A stretch of 64,000 bases of DNA from Clostridium sp. (GTDB lineage: Bacteria > Bacillota > Clostridia > Clostridiales > Clostridiaceae), in NCBI GenBank assembly GCA_022773025.1, contig JALEZF010000021.1, forward strand, positions 1-64,000. The letters are read 5' to 3'. Under the pieces are notes generated by a model. The model did no database searches. It was given only the letters and a program-made list of their open reading frames with translations, and had not been told where the DNA came from. The position numbers were made by a program, and so were the translations under genes. This document shows positions 10,287 to 20,761 of this stretch, one piece after another (the stretch's first letter is position 1; every line of letters starts with the position of its first letter).

Positions 10287-12350
10287 ATGAAGAAGGAAAA
10301 ATCCCTAGTTGATAAGAGTATGATGAAAAGAGCTATAAAGGATTCATTTGCTAAATTAAATCCTAAGACTCAAATTCAAAATCCTGTAATGTTTATAGTT
10401 TATATAGCTTCAATATTAACCACGATTTTATATATTGTAGCCTTATTTGGGATAAAAGATAATTCACCTAGCTTCATATTAGGTATAGCAATATTACTTT
10501 GGTTCACTGTTATCTTTGCTAATTTTGCAGAGGCAATAGCAGAGGGGAGAGGTAAAGCACAAGCAGATGCACTTCGTGCCTCAAAGAAGGATGTATCAGC
10601 TAATAAAATACCTTCAATTGAAGAAAAGACTAAAATAAAGAAAGTTAACTCAACAGAATTAAGAAAAGGTGATTTAATTATAGTTAGTGCTGGTGAGCAG
10701 ATACCAGCAGATGGAGATGTAGTAGAGGGCGCAGCTTCAGTAGATGAAAGTGCTATTACAGGAGAATCAGCTCCAGTAATCAGAGAAAGCGGTGGAGATA
10801 GAAGTGCAGTAACAGGTGGAACAACTGTAACTTCAGACTGGATTGTCATAAAGGTCAGCAACGATCCAGGTGAAAGCTTTATGGACAAGATGATAGCTAT
10901 GGTAGAGGGAGCAGCTAGAAAGAAAACGCCTAATGAAATTGCACTTCAAATCCTATTAGTAGCTTTGACAATCATATTTTTAATTGTAACTGTATCGTTA
11001 TATGCTTATTCAGAATTCTCATCTAAGCAGGCAGGAATGGTAAACAGTACTTCGGTGACATCACTACTAGCATTATTAGTATGTCTTGCACCAACAACAA
11101 TAGGTGCATTGCTATCATCCATAGGTATCGCTGGTATGAGCAGATTAAATCAAGCAAATGTACTAGCTATGAGCGGAAGAGCAATAGAAGCAGCTGGTGA
11201 TGTAGATATACTAATGCTTGATAAAACAGGAACTATCACATTGGGAAACAGACAAGCTAGTGAATTTATCCCAGTAGATGGAGTAGACAAGAAAGAACTA
11301 GCTGATGCAGCACAATTATCATCCTTAGCAGATGAAACCCCAGAAGGTAGAAGCATAGTTATATTAGCAAAGGAACAGTTTGGTATAAGAGAGCGTAATA
11401 TGAGCTCTCTAAATGCAAAGTTCATTCCATTTACAGCAAAGAATAGGATGAGTGGAGTTGACTTTTCAGGAAATGAAGTTAGAAAAGGTGCAGCAGATGC
11501 TATTAAGAGATATGTAGAAGACCATGAGGGAAAATTCTCAAAGCAATGTGAAGAGGAAGTAAAGAAGATTGCCAATGTTGGGGGAACTCCTCTAGTTGTA
11601 GCAAAGAACGGCAGGGTTTTGGGAATAATCCACTTAAAGGATATAGTAAAAAAAGGTGTAAAAGAAAAGTTTGCTGACTTAAGAAAGATGGGTATTAAAA
11701 CCATAATGATTACAGGAGATAATCCTCTTACAGCGGCAGCTATAGCAGCGGAAGCAGGAGTAGATGATTTCTTAGCAGAGGCTACTCCAGAAGGAAAGCT
11801 TGATATGATAAGAAACTTCCAAAAGCAAGGACACTTAGTTGCAATGACAGGTGATGGTACTAATGATGCTCCAGCATTAGCACAAGCTGATGTGGCAGTT
11901 GCAATGAATACTGGAACTCAAGCAGCTAAGGAAGCTGGGAATATGGTAGATCTAGATTCATCACCTACAAAACTAATTGATATAGTACGTATAGGAAAGC
12001 AACTTCTTATGACAAGGGGAGCACTTACTACATTTAGTATAGCAAATGACGTAGCAAAATATTTTGCAATAATTCCACCACTATTCATAGGACTTTATCC
12101 TCAATTAAATAAATTAAACATCATGGGATTACAAAGTCCAGAAAGTGCAATTTTCTCAGCTGTTATATACAATGCATTAATCATTATTGCATTAATCCCT
12201 CTTGCATTAAAAGGAGTTAAGTATAGAGAAGTTCCAGCAAGCAAACTTTTATCAAGAAACTTGATCGTATATGGTATTGGTGGACTTATAGCTCCGTTTG
12301 TAGCAATCAAAATCATAGATGTAATAATCACAACTATTGGATTGGTTTAG
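10287..12350 (+). CDS. kdpB: potassium-transporting P-type ATPase, catalytic subunit KdpB
   Basis: A 687-residue P-type ATPase that energises K+ uptake. The phosphorylated aspartate is D312 in DKTGT. Other visible motifs are the actuator-loop TGES ([12 protein letters not shown]), KGAAD in the nucleotide domain, and [21 protein letters not shown] in the hinge. It is essentially full length and follows kdpA by 15 bp with GAAGGGGGAG upstream. It acts with KdpA, KdpC and KdpF in the membrane. Confidence 0.97.
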   Translation: MKKEKSLVDKSMMKRAIKDSFAKLNPKTQIQNPVMFIVYIASILTTILYIVALFGIKDNSPSFILGIAILLWFTVIFANFAEAIAEGRGKAQADALRASKKDVSANKIPSIEEKTKIKKVNSTELRKGDLIIVSAGEQIPADGDVVEGAASVDESAITGESAPVIRESGGDRSAVTGGTTVTSDWIVIKVSNDPGESFMDKMIAMVEGAARKKTPNEIALQILLVALTIIFLIVTVSLYAYSEFSSKQAGMVNSTSVTSLLALLVCLAPTTIGALLSSIGIAGMSRLNQANVLAMSGRAIEAAGDVDILMLDKTGTITLGNRQASEFIPVDGVDKKELADAAQLSSLADETPEGRSIVILAKEQFGIRERNMSSLNAKFIPFTAKNRMSGVDFSGNEVRKGAADAIKRYVEDHEGKFSKQCEEEVKKIANVGGTPLVVAKNGRVLGIIHLKDIVKKGVKEKFADLRKMGIKTIMITGDNPLTAAAIAAEAGVDDFLAEATPEGKLDMIRNFQKQGHLVAMTGDGTNDAPALAQADVAVAMNTGTQAAKEAGNMVDLDSSPTKLIDIVRIGKQLLMTRGALTTFSIANDVAKYFAIIPPLFIGLYPQLNKLNIMGLQSPESAIFSAVIYNALIIIALIPLALKGVKYREVPASKLLSRNLIVYGIGGLIAPFVAIKIIDVIITTIGLV

Positions 12351-12362
12351 GAGGTAACAAAT

Positions 12363-12956
12363 ATGAAAGTAGCAAAGAAAGCTTTAATATGTATCGTAGT
12401 ATTCACATTACTTTGTGGAGCTGTATATCCAGTAGTGATTATCGGTGCTTCACAATTATTGTTTAAAGATAAAGCTAATGGTAGTATCATAGAGGTTAAT
12501 GGTGAAAAGTATGGAAGCATATTATTAGGACAACAATTTACTGGAGATAAATACCTATGGGGTCGTATAATGAATATAGATACTGAGACTTTTAAAGATG
12601 GTGAGGGCAATGCAGTAATGTACTCATCACCATCAAATTTAAGTCCAGCTAGTGAGGAGTATGAAACTCTAGTAAAAGAAAGAGTTGAAAAGATAAAATC
12701 TTCAAATCCAGATGTAAGTGAAGAAGCTATACCAGTAGATTTGGTTACTTCATCAGGAAGTGGACTCGATCCACATATATCAGTGGCGGCAGCAGATTAT
12801 CAAATTGAAAGAGTTGCTAAGGCTCGCAATATGGAACCAGATGAGGTTAAGGATATAATTGAAAAATATACTGAAGGAAGAACCTTTGGTGTATTTGGAG
12901 AAGAAAGAGTAAATGTATTGGAAGTCAATCTAGCTTTAGATGGAATATTAAAATAA
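12363..12956 (+). CDS. kdpC: potassium-transporting ATPase subunit KdpC
   Basis: A 197-residue protein with one N-terminal membrane helix (residues about 8-30) and an extracytoplasmic domain. Family features are the GSILLGQQFTGDKYLWGR region and the C-terminal SGSGLDPHISVAAADYQIERVAKAR. It helps assemble the pump and increases nucleotide affinity of KdpB. GGAGG lies upstream of the start. It is tightly spaced between kdpB and kdpD. Confidence 0.95.
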   Translation: MKVAKKALICIVVFTLLCGAVYPVVIIGASQLLFKDKANGSIIEVNGEKYGSILLGQQFTGDKYLWGRIMNIDTETFKDGEGNAVMYSSPSNLSPASEEYETLVKERVEKIKSSNPDVSEEAIPVDLVTSSGSGLDPHISVAAADYQIERVAKARNMEPDEVKDIIEKYTEGRTFGVFGEERVNVLEVNLALDGILK

Positions 12957-12969
12957 AGAGGTGCAGTAG

Positions 12970-15684
12970 ATGGGTGAAAATCGTCCAACCCCTGAGGAAC
13001 TATTAAAAAAAATAAATAGCTCTAACAGGGATGAGAAAAAGGGAAAGCTTAAAATTTTCTTTGGATATGCCGCAGGTGTGGGAAAAACTTATGCCATGCT
13101 TGATGCAGCACATGCAGCAAAAAAATCTGGGATTGACGTAGTAGTGGGGTATGTAGAACCACATACAAGGCCTGAAACTTTATCATTACTAAAGGGTCTT
13201 GAGATGCTTCCACCACTAAAAATTCATTACAGAAATATAAAGTTAAATGAATTTGACATAGATAGTGCATTAAAGAGAAAACCTGAGCTTATCATAGTAG
13301 ACGAACTCGCCCATTCAAATGCAGGGGGGCTAAGGCACAAAAAGAGATATAGTGACATTGAGGAACTTCTTAATGCAGGAATAGATGTTTACACAACAGT
13401 AAATGTCCAGCATATTGAAAGTTTAAATGATATAGTAGCATCTATAACCCATGTCATAGTAAAAGAGAGAGTGCCAGATAGAATATTTAATGAAGCTGAT
13501 CAAATAGAACTTATAGATATAGAACCAGCTGAATTAATTGAAAGATTAAACCAAGGAAAGATATACAGTAATAGGCAAGCTAAGAAAGCTTTAGATAATT
13601 TTTTTATTAGAGAAAATTTGGTGGCATTAAGGGAGATTGCCTTAAGGCAGACTGCTGATAGAGTGAACAAAGAAGTGGAGATAAACAAAAGTTTTCTTAG
13701 AGAAAATTTTTACCACACTAACGATCACATCTTAGTATGCTTGAGTTCATCGCCAAGCAATGCAAAGGTAATAAGGACTGCAGCAAGAATGTCAGAGGCT
13801 TTTCATGGAAAGTTTACAGCTCTATTTGTAGAGACAACCAATTCAAAGGAATTAGGAGAAAAAAATATAGAGAGACTTAGAGAAAATCTAAAGCTTGCTG
13901 AAGATTTAGGAGCAACAGTTGAAACTGTTTATGGAGACGATATTCCATACCAAGTAGCTGAATTTTCAAAAGTCAGTGGAGTATCTAAGATTATTATAGG
14001 AAGAGCAGACCGAAGAAGGAACTGGTTAGTTGGAAAGCTAGGACTCGTAGATAAACTTATAGAGCTGGCGCCAGATATAGATATATATGTTATTCCAGAC
14101 AAAGAATCAAGGCTATATGATCCAAAGAGAAAATACTTTAAGAGGATAGAACTTTCATTGGCCGATACTATGAAGACCATAGCAATAATATTAGTGTGTG
14201 TTGGGATAAGCCAATATTTCTATAATATAGGTCTTGGAGAGGCAAATATAATAACTGTTTTTATCCTCGGCATATTAGTGATATCAAACAAGACTAAAGG
14301 AAGATTTTATGGAGCCATATCATCATTACTCGGGACATTACTCTTCAACTTTTTATACACAGAACCTAGGTTTACTTTAAATATAGAGGACCCTAGCTAT
14401 ATATTGACTTTCTTTATAATGCTTATAGCTGCATTAATAACAAGCACTCTTACAACCAAGGTTAAATCCCAAGCAAATGTTTCGGCAATTATTGCTTACA
14501 GGACAAATGTACTATTAGATGCCAGCAGGGAATTAGAGAGATGCAACACTATGGACGATATAGTTCTTTGTTCACAAAAGCAGATTCATAAGCTGTTAAA
14601 TAAGCCAATAGTGATTTACTCTGTAAGTGATGAAGATATAACTAAGGTTTACAATTACCTATCAGAAGATGGAGAAATGTTAGATGCTAAATACACCGGG
14701 ACAGAGGAGCAAGCTGTAGTGAGCTGGGTTATAAAAAATAAAAAAAGGGCTGGCACATCTACAGACACATTACCAGGGGCAAGAGCTATGTATATTCCTT
14801 TAACAGGACAAGGAAAGGTTATGGCCGTTGTTGGAGTAGTCATAGATGAAAATGAGAGAATTGACAGTGGAGAAACATCACTTTTCTCAACTTTATTAAA
14901 CCAGATTTCCTTTGCCCTAGAAAAGTATTTATTAAATGAATCTCAAAAACAAGCCTTGATGCAGGCGGAGAATGAAAGATTTAGAGCGAATCTTTTAAGG
15001 GCCATATCCCATGACCTTAGGACGCCACTTACTAGTATTTCAGGAAGTGCAAATTCTATTTTAAACAATGAGTTTGATGAGGAAACGAAGAGAAAATTAC
15101 TTTTAGATATTTATGATGATTCATTATGGCTGATAAATTTAGTTGAAAATCTATTATCCGTATCAAGAATTGATAATGAAAATGTTGACTTGAGGACAGA
15201 ACCTCAATTAGTAGAAGATATAATCAATGAAGCACTTCAGCATGTAAGTAGAAAATCCGTAGATCACGTAATAAAAGTTAATTTGGAAGATGACCTTCTT
15301 ATGGTAAATGTTGATGTAAGACTTATAGTTCAAGTAGTTATCAACATTGTGGATAATGCAATAAAGTATACTGAGGATAAATCTCATATAAATATTAATG
15401 TATATTCTAGGGGCAAAAAAGTGGTTTTTGAAATTGCTGATGATGGAAAGGGAATAAGTAAGCATGATAAGGAATGTATCTTTGACATGTTCTTTACCGC
15501 AAATGGAAACAAGGGAGACAGTAGAAGAGGATTAGGATTAGGTCTAGCCTTGTGCAAATCCATAATAAATGCTCATGGTGGAGAGATTTATGTCAGGGAC
15601 AATAAACCAAAGGGAACTGTAATGGGATTTACATTAGAATTAGTGGAGGTAAATGACTGTGGAAACATCAATCTTAATAGTTGA
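12970..15684 (+). CDS. kdpD: sensor histidine kinase KdpD
   Basis: A 904-residue full-length KdpD. Domain order: N-terminal KdpD domain (about 15-225, with P-loop GYAAGVGKTYAML), universal-stress-like domain (about 250-375), four membrane helices (about 398-500), a GAF-like region (about 520-640), then the kinase with phospho-acceptor H680 in ISHDLRTPLTS, N-box NIVDNAIKYTED, and G-boxes DDGKGIS and GLGLGLALC. It senses K+ limitation or turgor and phosphorylates KdpE. The kdpE gene overlaps its 3' end by about 30 bp. Confidence 0.95.
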   Translation: MGENRPTPEELLKKINSSNRDEKKGKLKIFFGYAAGVGKTYAMLDAAHAAKKSGIDVVVGYVEPHTRPETLSLLKGLEMLPPLKIHYRNIKLNEFDIDSALKRKPELIIVDELAHSNAGGLRHKKRYSDIEELLNAGIDVYTTVNVQHIESLNDIVASITHVIVKERVPDRIFNEADQIELIDIEPAELIERLNQGKIYSNRQAKKALDNFFIRENLVALREIALRQTADRVNKEVEINKSFLRENFYHTNDHILVCLSSSPSNAKVIRTAARMSEAFHGKFTALFVETTNSKELGEKNIERLRENLKLAEDLGATVETVYGDDIPYQVAEFSKVSGVSKIIIGRADRRRNWLVGKLGLVDKLIELAPDIDIYVIPDKESRLYDPKRKYFKRIELSLADTMKTIAIILVCVGISQYFYNIGLGEANIITVFILGILVISNKTKGRFYGAISSLLGTLLFNFLYTEPRFTLNIEDPSYILTFFIMLIAALITSTLTTKVKSQANVSAIIAYRTNVLLDASRELERCNTMDDIVLCSQKQIHKLLNKPIVIYSVSDEDITKVYNYLSEDGEMLDAKYTGTEEQAVVSWVIKNKKRAGTSTDTLPGARAMYIPLTGQGKVMAVVGVVIDENERIDSGETSLFSTLLNQISFALEKYLLNESQKQALMQAENERFRANLLRAISHDLRTPLTSISGSANSILNNEFDEETKRKLLLDIYDDSLWLINLVENLLSVSRIDNENVDLRTEPQLVEDIINEALQHVSRKSVDHVIKVNLEDDLLMVNVDVRLIVQVVINIVDNAIKYTEDKSHININVYSRGKKVVFEIADDGKGISKHDKECIFDMFFTANGNKGDSRRGLGLGLALCKSIINAHGGEIYVRDNKPKGTVMGFTLELVEVNDCGNINLNS

Positions 15685-16372
15685 AGACGATAAAGCCATT
15701 AGAAACTTTATAACGGCAACATTAGAGGTTCATTCTTATAAATGCTATATAGCAAAAAGTGGCCTTGATGCAATATTAGAAGCTACATCTAAAAGACCAG
15801 ATATAATAATACTTGATTTAGGGCTCCCAGATATGGATGGCATAGAAATCATAAAAAAAGTAAGGACTTGGTCTAATTGCCCTATTATCGTTGTAAGTGC
15901 AAGGAGTGAGGATAAGGATAAAATTGAAGCCTTAGATTTAGGTGCCGATGATTACCTTACGAAGCCTTTTAGCGTGGACGAGCTTTTAGCCAGAATAAGA
16001 GTTGCAATTAGAAAAATGAATTATGACAATAATAAAAGTGCAGAGAATACAGAATTTATAAATGGTGATTTGAAAATAGATTACGCATCAGGCTGTGTAT
16101 TTGTTAATGGTGAAGAGAAACATCTAACTCCTATAGAGTATAAGCTTATTTGTCTCTTAGCTAAAAATGCAGGGAAAGTTCTGACTCACAAATATATTTT
16201 AAAAGAGGTTTGGGGAAGTACTCTAGATAGCGACGTACCATCACTTAGGGTGTTTATGGCAACTCTAAGAAAAAAGATCGAGAATGGGAAAGAAACAGGA
16301 AGCTATATACAGACTCATATAGGGGTAGGGTATAGACTAGTTAGGATCCAAGAAGAAGGGAAATCATTATGA
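15653..16372 (+). CDS. kdpE: response regulator KdpE
   Basis: A 239-residue OmpR-type regulator: receiver domain with EDD acid pocket and phospho-acceptor D55 (ILDLGLPDMDG), switch Ser (VVSARS) and Lys (LTKPFS), then a winged helix (about 135-230). It would activate the upstream kdpFABC promoter. The ATG at 15653 is only 3 bp from GGAGG; an in-frame GTG at 15659 has 9-bp spacing and may be the true start. The stop overlaps the next start (ATGA), so a second kinase gene is translationally coupled to it. Confidence 0.95.
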   Translation: MTVETSILIVEDDKAIRNFITATLEVHSYKCYIAKSGLDAILEATSKRPDIIILDLGLPDMDGIEIIKKVRTWSNCPIIVVSARSEDKDKIEALDLGADDYLTKPFSVDELLARIRVAIRKMNYDNNKSAENTEFINGDLKIDYASGCVFVNGEEKHLTPIEYKLICLLAKNAGKVLTHKYILKEVWGSTLDSDVPSLRVFMATLRKKIENGKETGSYIQTHIGVGYRLVRIQEEGKSL

Positions 16373-18237
16373 TGAAAGTCATAAAGTCAAAGATATATTT
16401 GATTTTAGGGATATTTATATTTTTAGTGATAGGAAATAGTCTCATATCTATAAACTATTTTAATAAACTTCAAACATCAATAGATTCCATAATGCATTCC
16501 AATTATGATAGTGTTGTTGCGGCACAGAACATGAATGATGCCATTGAACGTCAAGATAGTATGGAGCTTGCATTTATATTTGAAGAAAACTTAACACTTG
16601 GTGGAGACTATCAAAAAAATCATATGAAATTTTTAGAATGGTTCTACAAAGCCAAGGACAATATAACTGAATCTGGCGAAGGCGATATTATAACAGAAAT
16701 AGAAAAGAGCTATTCAGAATACATTTCAAAGGTAGGAATTTTGGAAAAGACTAAGGGTTTAGAAGGTGGAAATAGTGCAAGTAAATATTATTACAATGAG
16801 GTATTTCCAATGTTTCAAACTTTAAAAAGGCAGTGTTCAACTCTTTTAGATGTAAATCAAAACTCTATGCTTAATAAGAAAATTAAATCTCAAAAGCTAG
16901 CTAATAATGCTAGTTATTCGACAATATTCATAGTTATAGTTGTAGTTTTAATAGGTATATCTATAATCTGGTATCTTTTAAATAAGTTGATTCACCCCTT
17001 AGAAGATTTGGCTGTTGGCATAAATAAGGTTTCTCAAGGAAAATATGATTATTCCATACCCTTAAATAGAGAGAAAGAAGTCAATTACATTCTAGATGAT
17101 TTTAATAGAATGATAGCAAAATTAAATGAATATGACAGGCTGAATGTAAATGAACTTTTAAGGGAAAAGCAAAAGGGGGAAGCCATAATAGAAAGTATAG
17201 ATTCTCCTATAATAATAACTGATTCAAATAATAGTGTAACCATGGTAAATAAATCAGCAGAGAGACTTCTTGATGTAAAGGAAAAAAATATACTAGATAG
17301 ACATTTTCTTGAGGGAATAGACAATAGAGAGATATTTAGAGCTATTCAAAAATCAAGGGAATCAGTAAAAGAGTATAAAGGTTCTGAGGATATTGAGATA
17401 AATGCAAATGAAACTAAAAAATATTTTAGAGTTAGGTCAAATCCTATATGGTTTAAACAGGATGAAAACATAGGGACAGTAACAATAATGCAGGATATAA
17501 CAAAGTTTAAAGAGATAGACAGGATGAAATCAGAATTCGTATCTACAGTATCTCATGAGTTTAGAACACCGCTAACATCCATAATAATGGCAGTAGAGCT
17601 TCTCATAGAGCAGCAATACTACAACGATGATGATAGCAGAGAACTTCTTAATGTAATAAATGATAACAGCAAGAGACTTAGCAATTTAGTTGAAGATTTA
17701 CTAGATTTATCAAAGATGGAATCAGGAAAAATAGTTATGAATATAACTGAATTTAATATGTCTCAAATGGTTTTGCAGGTTAAAAAGGCATTTAAGATGC
17801 AACTTGAGGACAGTCATGTGACATTAAATGTGGACACCAATAATTTATTAAGAATGGCTAAAGGTGATGAAAATAGGATTTCTTATGTTTTAGCTAATTT
17901 TATAAGTAATGCTCTTAGATATGTAGAAAGTGACGGAAGCGGAGTTATAGATATTTCTGCAAAAGAGGTAAATGGGACAATGCTTGTGGCTGTAAAAGAT
18001 AATGGCATAGGCATAGGACTGGAAGATCAAAAGAAGGTCTTTGAAAAATTTGTTCAGATAAATAATAAAAACGGAAAGAGTGTAGGAAGCTCAGGATTAG
18101 GATTAGCAATCTGTAAAGAAATAATAAAGGCTAACAATGGTGACATATGGGTTTACAGCGCCATAGGTGAAGGAAGTACATTTTATTTCACGCTTAAACT
18201 AGGAGGGGTTATTCATGAAGAAAATACTAATAGTTGA
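16369..18237 (+). CDS. membrane sensor histidine kinase (HAMP-PAS-HisKA-HATPase), kdp-linked
   Basis: A 622-residue kinase. Order: TM1 (about 10-30), an extracytoplasmic sensor of about 150 residues, TM2 (about 183-203), HAMP (to about 258), PAS (about 265-375), HisKA with H396 in TVSHEFRTPLTS, and ATPase boxes NFISNALRY, DNGIGIG and GSSGLGLAIC. It is not a KdpD relative; the layout resembles NtrY or the KinB family. It overlaps kdpE by 4 bp and its own partner gene by 23 bp, so it is probably expressed with the kdp operon. Its signal is unknown; a second input related to ion stress is an inference. Confidence 0.88.
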   Translation: MMKVIKSKIYLILGIFIFLVIGNSLISINYFNKLQTSIDSIMHSNYDSVVAAQNMNDAIERQDSMELAFIFEENLTLGGDYQKNHMKFLEWFYKAKDNITESGEGDIITEIEKSYSEYISKVGILEKTKGLEGGNSASKYYYNEVFPMFQTLKRQCSTLLDVNQNSMLNKKIKSQKLANNASYSTIFIVIVVVLIGISIIWYLLNKLIHPLEDLAVGINKVSQGKYDYSIPLNREKEVNYILDDFNRMIAKLNEYDRLNVNELLREKQKGEAIIESIDSPIIITDSNNSVTMVNKSAERLLDVKEKNILDRHFLEGIDNREIFRAIQKSRESVKEYKGSEDIEINANETKKYFRVRSNPIWFKQDENIGTVTIMQDITKFKEIDRMKSEFVSTVSHEFRTPLTSIIMAVELLIEQQYYNDDDSRELLNVINDNSKRLSNLVEDLLDLSKMESGKIVMNITEFNMSQMVLQVKKAFKMQLEDSHVTLNVDTNNLLRMAKGDENRISYVLANFISNALRYVESDGSGVIDISAKEVNGTMLVAVKDNGIGIGLEDQKKVFEKFVQINNKNGKSVGSSGLGLAICKEIIKANNGDIWVYSAIGEGSTFYFTLKLGGVIHEENTNS

Positions 18238-18877
18238 TGATGAAAAGAATATCCGATTAGGTCTTACTAAATGTCTTCAAAAGGAAGGCTATGATATAGA
18301 AGAAGCAGAAGATGGCAAAGATGCATTAGAACTAATAATTACAAGAAAATATAACCTTATATTGATGGACGTTCAAATGCCAAAAATGACAGGCTTTGAT
18401 GTGCTGAAGAAGATAAGGGAAAAAGGAATTGCTACAAGGGTAGTTATGATGACTGCCTTTGGTACTGTAGATATGGCAGTTGATTCAATGAAGCTTGGAG
18501 CAGTAGATTTTTTAAGCAAACCTTATACTCTAGAAAAAGTAAGGGAAACTGTAAAAGATATATTAGAAAAGGATATGAATATACTAAGAGTTGAAAAGGG
18601 TAACTCAAAATATATAAAAGAGGCAAGGGAATCTATATTAAATAGAGATTTTGAAAAAGCGAGAATCTGTTTGAAAGAAGCTTTAGTAAATGATAGTAGC
18701 AGCGCAGAAGTTCAAAATCTTTTAGGAGTAGTTGAAGAAAAATGCGGCAATAAGCAGTTAGCTCAAAAATATTATAGAGCATCTTTATCTTTAGATGCGA
18801 CTTATGCTCCAGCAGATAATAATTTAAAAAGAACAGCTATGTTTGGAAGCATAAATTCAAAGATAGATTTAGGATAA
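18215..18877 (+). CDS. response regulator with receiver and TPR-like C-terminus, no DNA-binding domain
   Basis: A 220-residue protein. Residues 1-118 form an NtrC-like receiver with D8/D9, phospho-acceptor D52 (LMDVQMPKMTG), T80 (MMTAFG) and K102 (LSKPY). Residues about 135-205 contain two helix-turn-helix TPR-like repeats (FEKARICLKEALV, QLAQKYYRASLSLD). There is no winged helix or enzymatic output, so it probably acts by protein-protein contact. A GGAGGGG site lies inside the upstream kinase gene. It is the last gene of the extended kdp cluster and is followed by a strong terminator. Confidence 0.85.
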   Translation: MKKILIVDDEKNIRLGLTKCLQKEGYDIEEAEDGKDALELIITRKYNLILMDVQMPKMTGFDVLKKIREKGIATRVVMMTAFGTVDMAVDSMKLGAVDFLSKPYTLEKVRETVKDILEKDMNILRVEKGNSKYIKEARESILNRDFEKARICLKEALVNDSSSAEVQNLLGVVEEKCGNKQLAQKYYRASLSLDATYAPADNNLKRTAMFGSINSKIDLG

Positions 18878-18908
18878 AAATATAAGAGTAATATGATGAA
18901 TAATTAGA

Positions 18909-18960
18909 GTAGTGGTCAGCTTGAGTAGATAAGATATCTTCAAGCTGACGCTACTTTTTT
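18909..18960. terminator. terminator between the kdp cluster and tyrS
   Basis: Arms AGTGGTCAGCTTGA and TCAAGCTGACGCT, a 15-nt loop, then TTTTTT. The upstream side is less A-rich, so it mainly serves the plus strand but lies just beyond the convergent tyrS stop. Confidence 0.85.
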
Positions 18961-18969
18961 ACTTTTATT

Positions 18970-20157
18970 TTAAACTGCTTTAAAGAATTTTGCTTTTCCT
19001 ATTTGAACTACGTCATCTGATGAAAGCTCAAAGTTTATATCGGAGACTTTTTCTCCATTAATCTTTACTCCGCCTTGCTTTACTAATCTTTTAGCTTCAC
19101 TGTTTGATGGCACAAATCCTGAAGACACCATAGCTGATATTAAGCTAGAATTTTCGGATATAGAAATTTCCTTTAAATCCTCAGGAATTAAATTCTTTTG
19201 GAATATATTTTTGAAGGCTTCTTCAGCACTTTGAACCTCAGCTTCATCGTGGTATAAGGCTACTATTTCTCTAGCAAGCCTCATCTTGATATCACGAGGA
19301 TTAACTGAGCCATCCTTAAGAGATTTTTCTATTTCAGCTACAACATCAGGATGAAGGTCTGTAGCAAGATTGAAGTATTTTATTATAAGATTATCTGGAA
19401 CCTTCATAACTTTTTCGTACATTACATTAGCAGCTTCAGAAATTCCAATGTAGTTTCCAAGGCTCTTACTCATCTTTTCTACACCATCTATACCTTCAAG
19501 TATAGGCATGAATAGAGCGTTTTGCTGACGAAGATTGTATTCTTTTTGAATAGTTCTTCCCATAAGCACATTAAACTTCTGGTCTGTTCCGCCAAGCTCT
19601 ATATCAGCTTTTATGGCAACAGAATCAAAGCCTTGCATTAAGGGATAGAAGAATTCATGGATACCTATCGGAAGGTGATTATTCATTCTATTTTCAAAGT
19701 CATCTCTCTCTAGCATCCTAGCTACAGTGTACTTTGAAGAAAGCTCTATGACATCTCTAAAATTAAGCTTATCAAGCCATTCACTATTGAAACGAAGGTC
19801 TGTTTTTTCTCTATCAAGTATTTTAAATATCTGTTTTTCGTAAGTCTTTGCATTTTCTAAGACTTGCTCCTTGGTAAGAGGTTTTCTTGTTTTTGACTTT
19901 CCTGAAGGGTCGCCTATCATTCCAGTAAAGTCACCTATTATGATCACAGCTTTATGACCAAGGTCTTGTAGCTGTTTTATCTTTCTTAAAACTACAGCAT
20001 GACCTATATGAATATCAGGGGCACTAGGGTCAAGACCTAGCTTTACAGTTAAAGGCTTACCTTCCTTAAGTTTTTCTTTTAATTCATCAAGGGCGATGAC
20101 TTCATCTGCACCTTTGCTTATTATCTTTATTTGTTCATCTACATTTACATTTATCAT
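18970..20157 (-). CDS. tyrS: tyrosine--tRNA ligase
   Basis: Class I aminoacyl-tRNA synthetase, 395 residues, charging tRNA-Tyr. The HIGH motif is at residues 50-53 (PDIHIGHAVV) and the KMSKS motif at about 228-232. A C-terminal S4-like RNA-binding domain is visible (NSEAKRLVKQGGVKINGEKV). It is full length for the TyrZ-like branch. It is preceded by a long T-box leader, so expression should rise when uncharged tRNA-Tyr accumulates. Confidence 0.96.
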   Translation of the reverse strand: MINVNVDEQIKIISKGADEVIALDELKEKLKEGKPLTVKLGLDPSAPDIHIGHAVVLRKIKQLQDLGHKAVIIIGDFTGMIGDPSGKSKTRKPLTKEQVLENAKTYEKQIFKILDREKTDLRFNSEWLDKLNFRDVIELSSKYTVARMLERDDFENRMNNHLPIGIHEFFYPLMQGFDSVAIKADIELGGTDQKFNVLMGRTIQKEYNLRQQNALFMPILEGIDGVEKMSKSLGNYIGISEAANVMYEKVMKVPDNLIIKYFNLATDLHPDVVAEIEKSLKDGSVNPRDIKMRLAREIVALYHDEAEVQSAEEAFKNIFQKNLIPEDLKEISISENSSLISAMVSSGFVPSNSEAKRLVKQGGVKINGEKVSDINFELSSDDVVQIGKAKFFKAV

Positions 20158-20280
20158 AATTATATTTAGTTTAGCTAAATCCTATGAGCTTAAACTAAAT
20201 GTTCACATCCTTTCTATTTAAACATTTTGATATACAAGTTTTATAATCATGTTTTTATAAAACTTTAAATTTGAGAAAAC

Positions 20281-20600
20281 AAAAAAGCCCTCATCCTTAT
20301 AAAAAAGGACGAGAGCTATAAAATTCTACTCACGCGGTACCACCTTAAATTCACCAATATATCACTATACTGATCTTATCAAGCACGATGTCATAATCAC
20401 TAACCATACTACTATACTACAAAACATGATGCTCTATCCTTTTAACGGTGGAAGAATACCGACAACAGCCTACTCTCACAATGGATTTTGGTGTGCTGCT
20501 CAGAGATGTATTCCTTTATGTTTCTATGCCCCTTTCACCAACCGGGAACTCTCTGTAAAAGAAATGATATAAAGTACTAGTTCTCTTCAAAGCTTTAACT
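20281..20600 (-). promoter_or_regulatory. T-box leader of tyrS
   Basis: On the minus strand this leader contains the stem I GGTTGGTGAAAGGGG element, the conserved T-box core AAGGTGGTACCGCG (20333-20346), and a terminator GCTCTCGTCC/GGATGAGGGC with a T-run (20281-20316). A UAC tyrosine codon at 20508-20510, in GGAATACATC, sits where the specifier loop is expected. It regulates tyrS by antitermination on binding uncharged tRNA-Tyr. Stretch 20158-20280 between leader and gene holds no other feature. Confidence 0.92.
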
Positions 20601-20616
20601 TACTCAATTTTAATGA

Positions 20617-20645
20617 ATTATAACACTTATAGACAGACAAGTCAA
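20617..20645 (-). promoter_or_regulatory. promoter of the tyrS T-box transcript
   Basis: On the minus strand TTGACT, a 17-bp spacer and a perfect TATAAT lie just upstream of the T-box leader. Confidence 0.85.
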
Positions 20646-20761
20646 TATATATAGAAAAATTGAAATCATATAATACAATGTAATATATTGAATTAAATTG
20701 AAAAATGTAGTAACATAAATATATAATATGTTACTATATCGAAATAAATAGGGAGAGTTAT

